A stretch of DNA of 7,907 nucleotides from an uncultured Collinsella sp. (lineage in GTDB: Bacteria > Actinomycetota > Coriobacteriia > Coriobacteriales > Coriobacteriaceae). Position 1 is the stretch's first letter. The number at the start of each line of letters is the position of its first letter. The notes beneath the pieces were generated by a model. That model saw only the letters and a list, made by a program, of their open reading frames with translations, made no database searches and was not told where the DNA came from. The stretch covers positions 1-7,907 of the forward strand of contig USAY01000090.1 of the NCBI GenBank assembly GCA_900552755.1, given 5' to 3'. This document shows positions 7,475-7,907 of this stretch, in pieces. The position numbers and the translations under genes were made by a program.

Positions 7475-7907
7475 TCAGAGGGCGCCGAGGAGGATGGCGT
7501 AGGTTGTGGATTCTCCGAGCTTGAGCTCGTCACCGGGGTTGAGCTGGGCGGAGCGGCCGGGCTCGACCTGGGTGCAGACGTTCGTCGCGTCGTTTACCAC
7601 CACGGTTCCGTTGGTGGACGACAGGTCCTCAACGTACCAGACATTTTGGTCATCGCACCACACGTGGGCATGGCGAGCCGAAACGTCATCGCCCACATCG
7701 GTGATGCCGCCCTCCCCCGTTGCCAGCGCGCCGATCTCGACGCCTTCCTCACTCGGCTGAATCCAGCGCGGGACGCTCACCGCGTAGCCGTTTTGCACGC
7801 GCAGCAGTCCCAGCGGATGCGCCGGCGCGACCTCGTGCTCGCCCGACTTGGAACCAAGGCGGGCGTGAGAGCAAACGGCATAGGGAACGAATCTTGCGGA
7901 TGTACTC
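7475..7907 (-). CDS. FHA-domain protein, C-terminal part (cut by the window edge)
   Basis: The frame is open from the window edge at 7907 to the TGA at 7477-7475, giving 143 visible residues, so the N-terminus lies outside. FHA domains bind phosphothreonine peptides, usually in signalling with Ser/Thr kinases. The fold is visible at about 55-140: VEIGALATG, then DDVSARHAHV with the Ser76-x-x-His79 pair, then VEDLSSTNGT (92-101) with the Asn-Gly loop, and LNPGDELKLG near the end. At the position where many FHA domains carry the phosphate-contacting Gly-Arg there is Gly59-Ala60, so binding may be weak or altered. The residues before the domain (with VCSHARLGSK) are not recognisable. A GTG at 7798 could be taken for a start, but coding-like sequence continues upstream without a stop and no Shine-Dalgarno is evident. 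Confidence 0.85.
   Translation of the reverse strand, partial: STSARFVPYAVCSHARLGSKSGEHEVAPAHPLGLLRVQNGYAVSVPRWIQPSEEGVEIGALATGEGGITDVGDDVSARHAHVWCDDQNVWYVEDLSSTNGTVVVNDATNVCTQVEPGRSAQLNPGDELKLGESTTYAILLGAL

Noticed and set aside
7475..7798. FHA gene as a complete 107-aa protein starting at GTG 7798
   Set aside because: The frame continues without a stop to the window edge with plausible coding sequence and there is no ribosome binding site before the GTG, so the gene is more likely truncated by the window.

Overview
The window looks like chromosomal DNA of a strictly anaerobic, GC-rich Gram-positive gut actinobacterium. A Coriobacteriia member, perhaps Collinsella-like, is my best guess. 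This rests on the style of the pyruvate:ferredoxin oxidoreductase (PFOR), strong GAGGAGG-type ribosome binding sites, GC-rich codon use and the lone FHA-domain protein. The genus is inference; no rRNA or marker gene is present.

Layout. Positions 1-300 are AT-rich and hold no convincing gene, apart from a possible minus-strand start leaving the left edge (1-45). Positions 300-540 are GC-rich and lead into a compact two-gene plus-strand operon: a DUF3830/cyclophilin-like small protein (541-957) and an unrecognised, mostly helical 174-aa protein (960-1484). A hairpin at 1540-1573 follows. Next is a base-compositionally distinct plus-strand gene for an AAA-type ATPase with a C-terminal DUF4143/PD-(D/E)XK-like domain (1726-3087). 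It is preceded by three copies of a 19-bp AT-rich direct repeat spaced 33 and 34 bp apart. The 370-bp gap 3088-3457 separates convergent genes. It carries two diverged copies of a REP-like hairpin unit and then a bidirectional terminator nested inside a long inverted repeat. On the minus strand, nifJ (3458-6997) encodes a full single-chain PFOR with all cofactor ligands visible. Its upstream gap (6998-7474) contains several palindromes and no gene. At the right edge, an FHA-domain gene on the minus strand (7475 to beyond 7907) is truncated by the window.

How the genes fit. nifJ is the metabolic core: pyruvate to acetyl-CoA plus CO2 with reduced ferredoxin or flavodoxin. It appears monocistronic, with its own long leader and terminator. 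The DUF3830 gene and its partner are translationally close and probably act together in an unknown role. The ATPase is a stand-alone, possibly acquired gene with its own putative operator array. The FHA gene is upstream of nifJ on the same strand but separated by 459-477 bp including a large stem-loop, so I see no reason to link their functions.

The most interesting unexplained structures are the triple repeat before the ATPase, the paired hairpins with a compensatory base-pair swap, the roughly 125-bp nested inverted repeat beside the nifJ stop codon, and the series of palindromes in the nifJ leader. I found no RNA gene, CRISPR array, insertion sequence or complete known mobile element.
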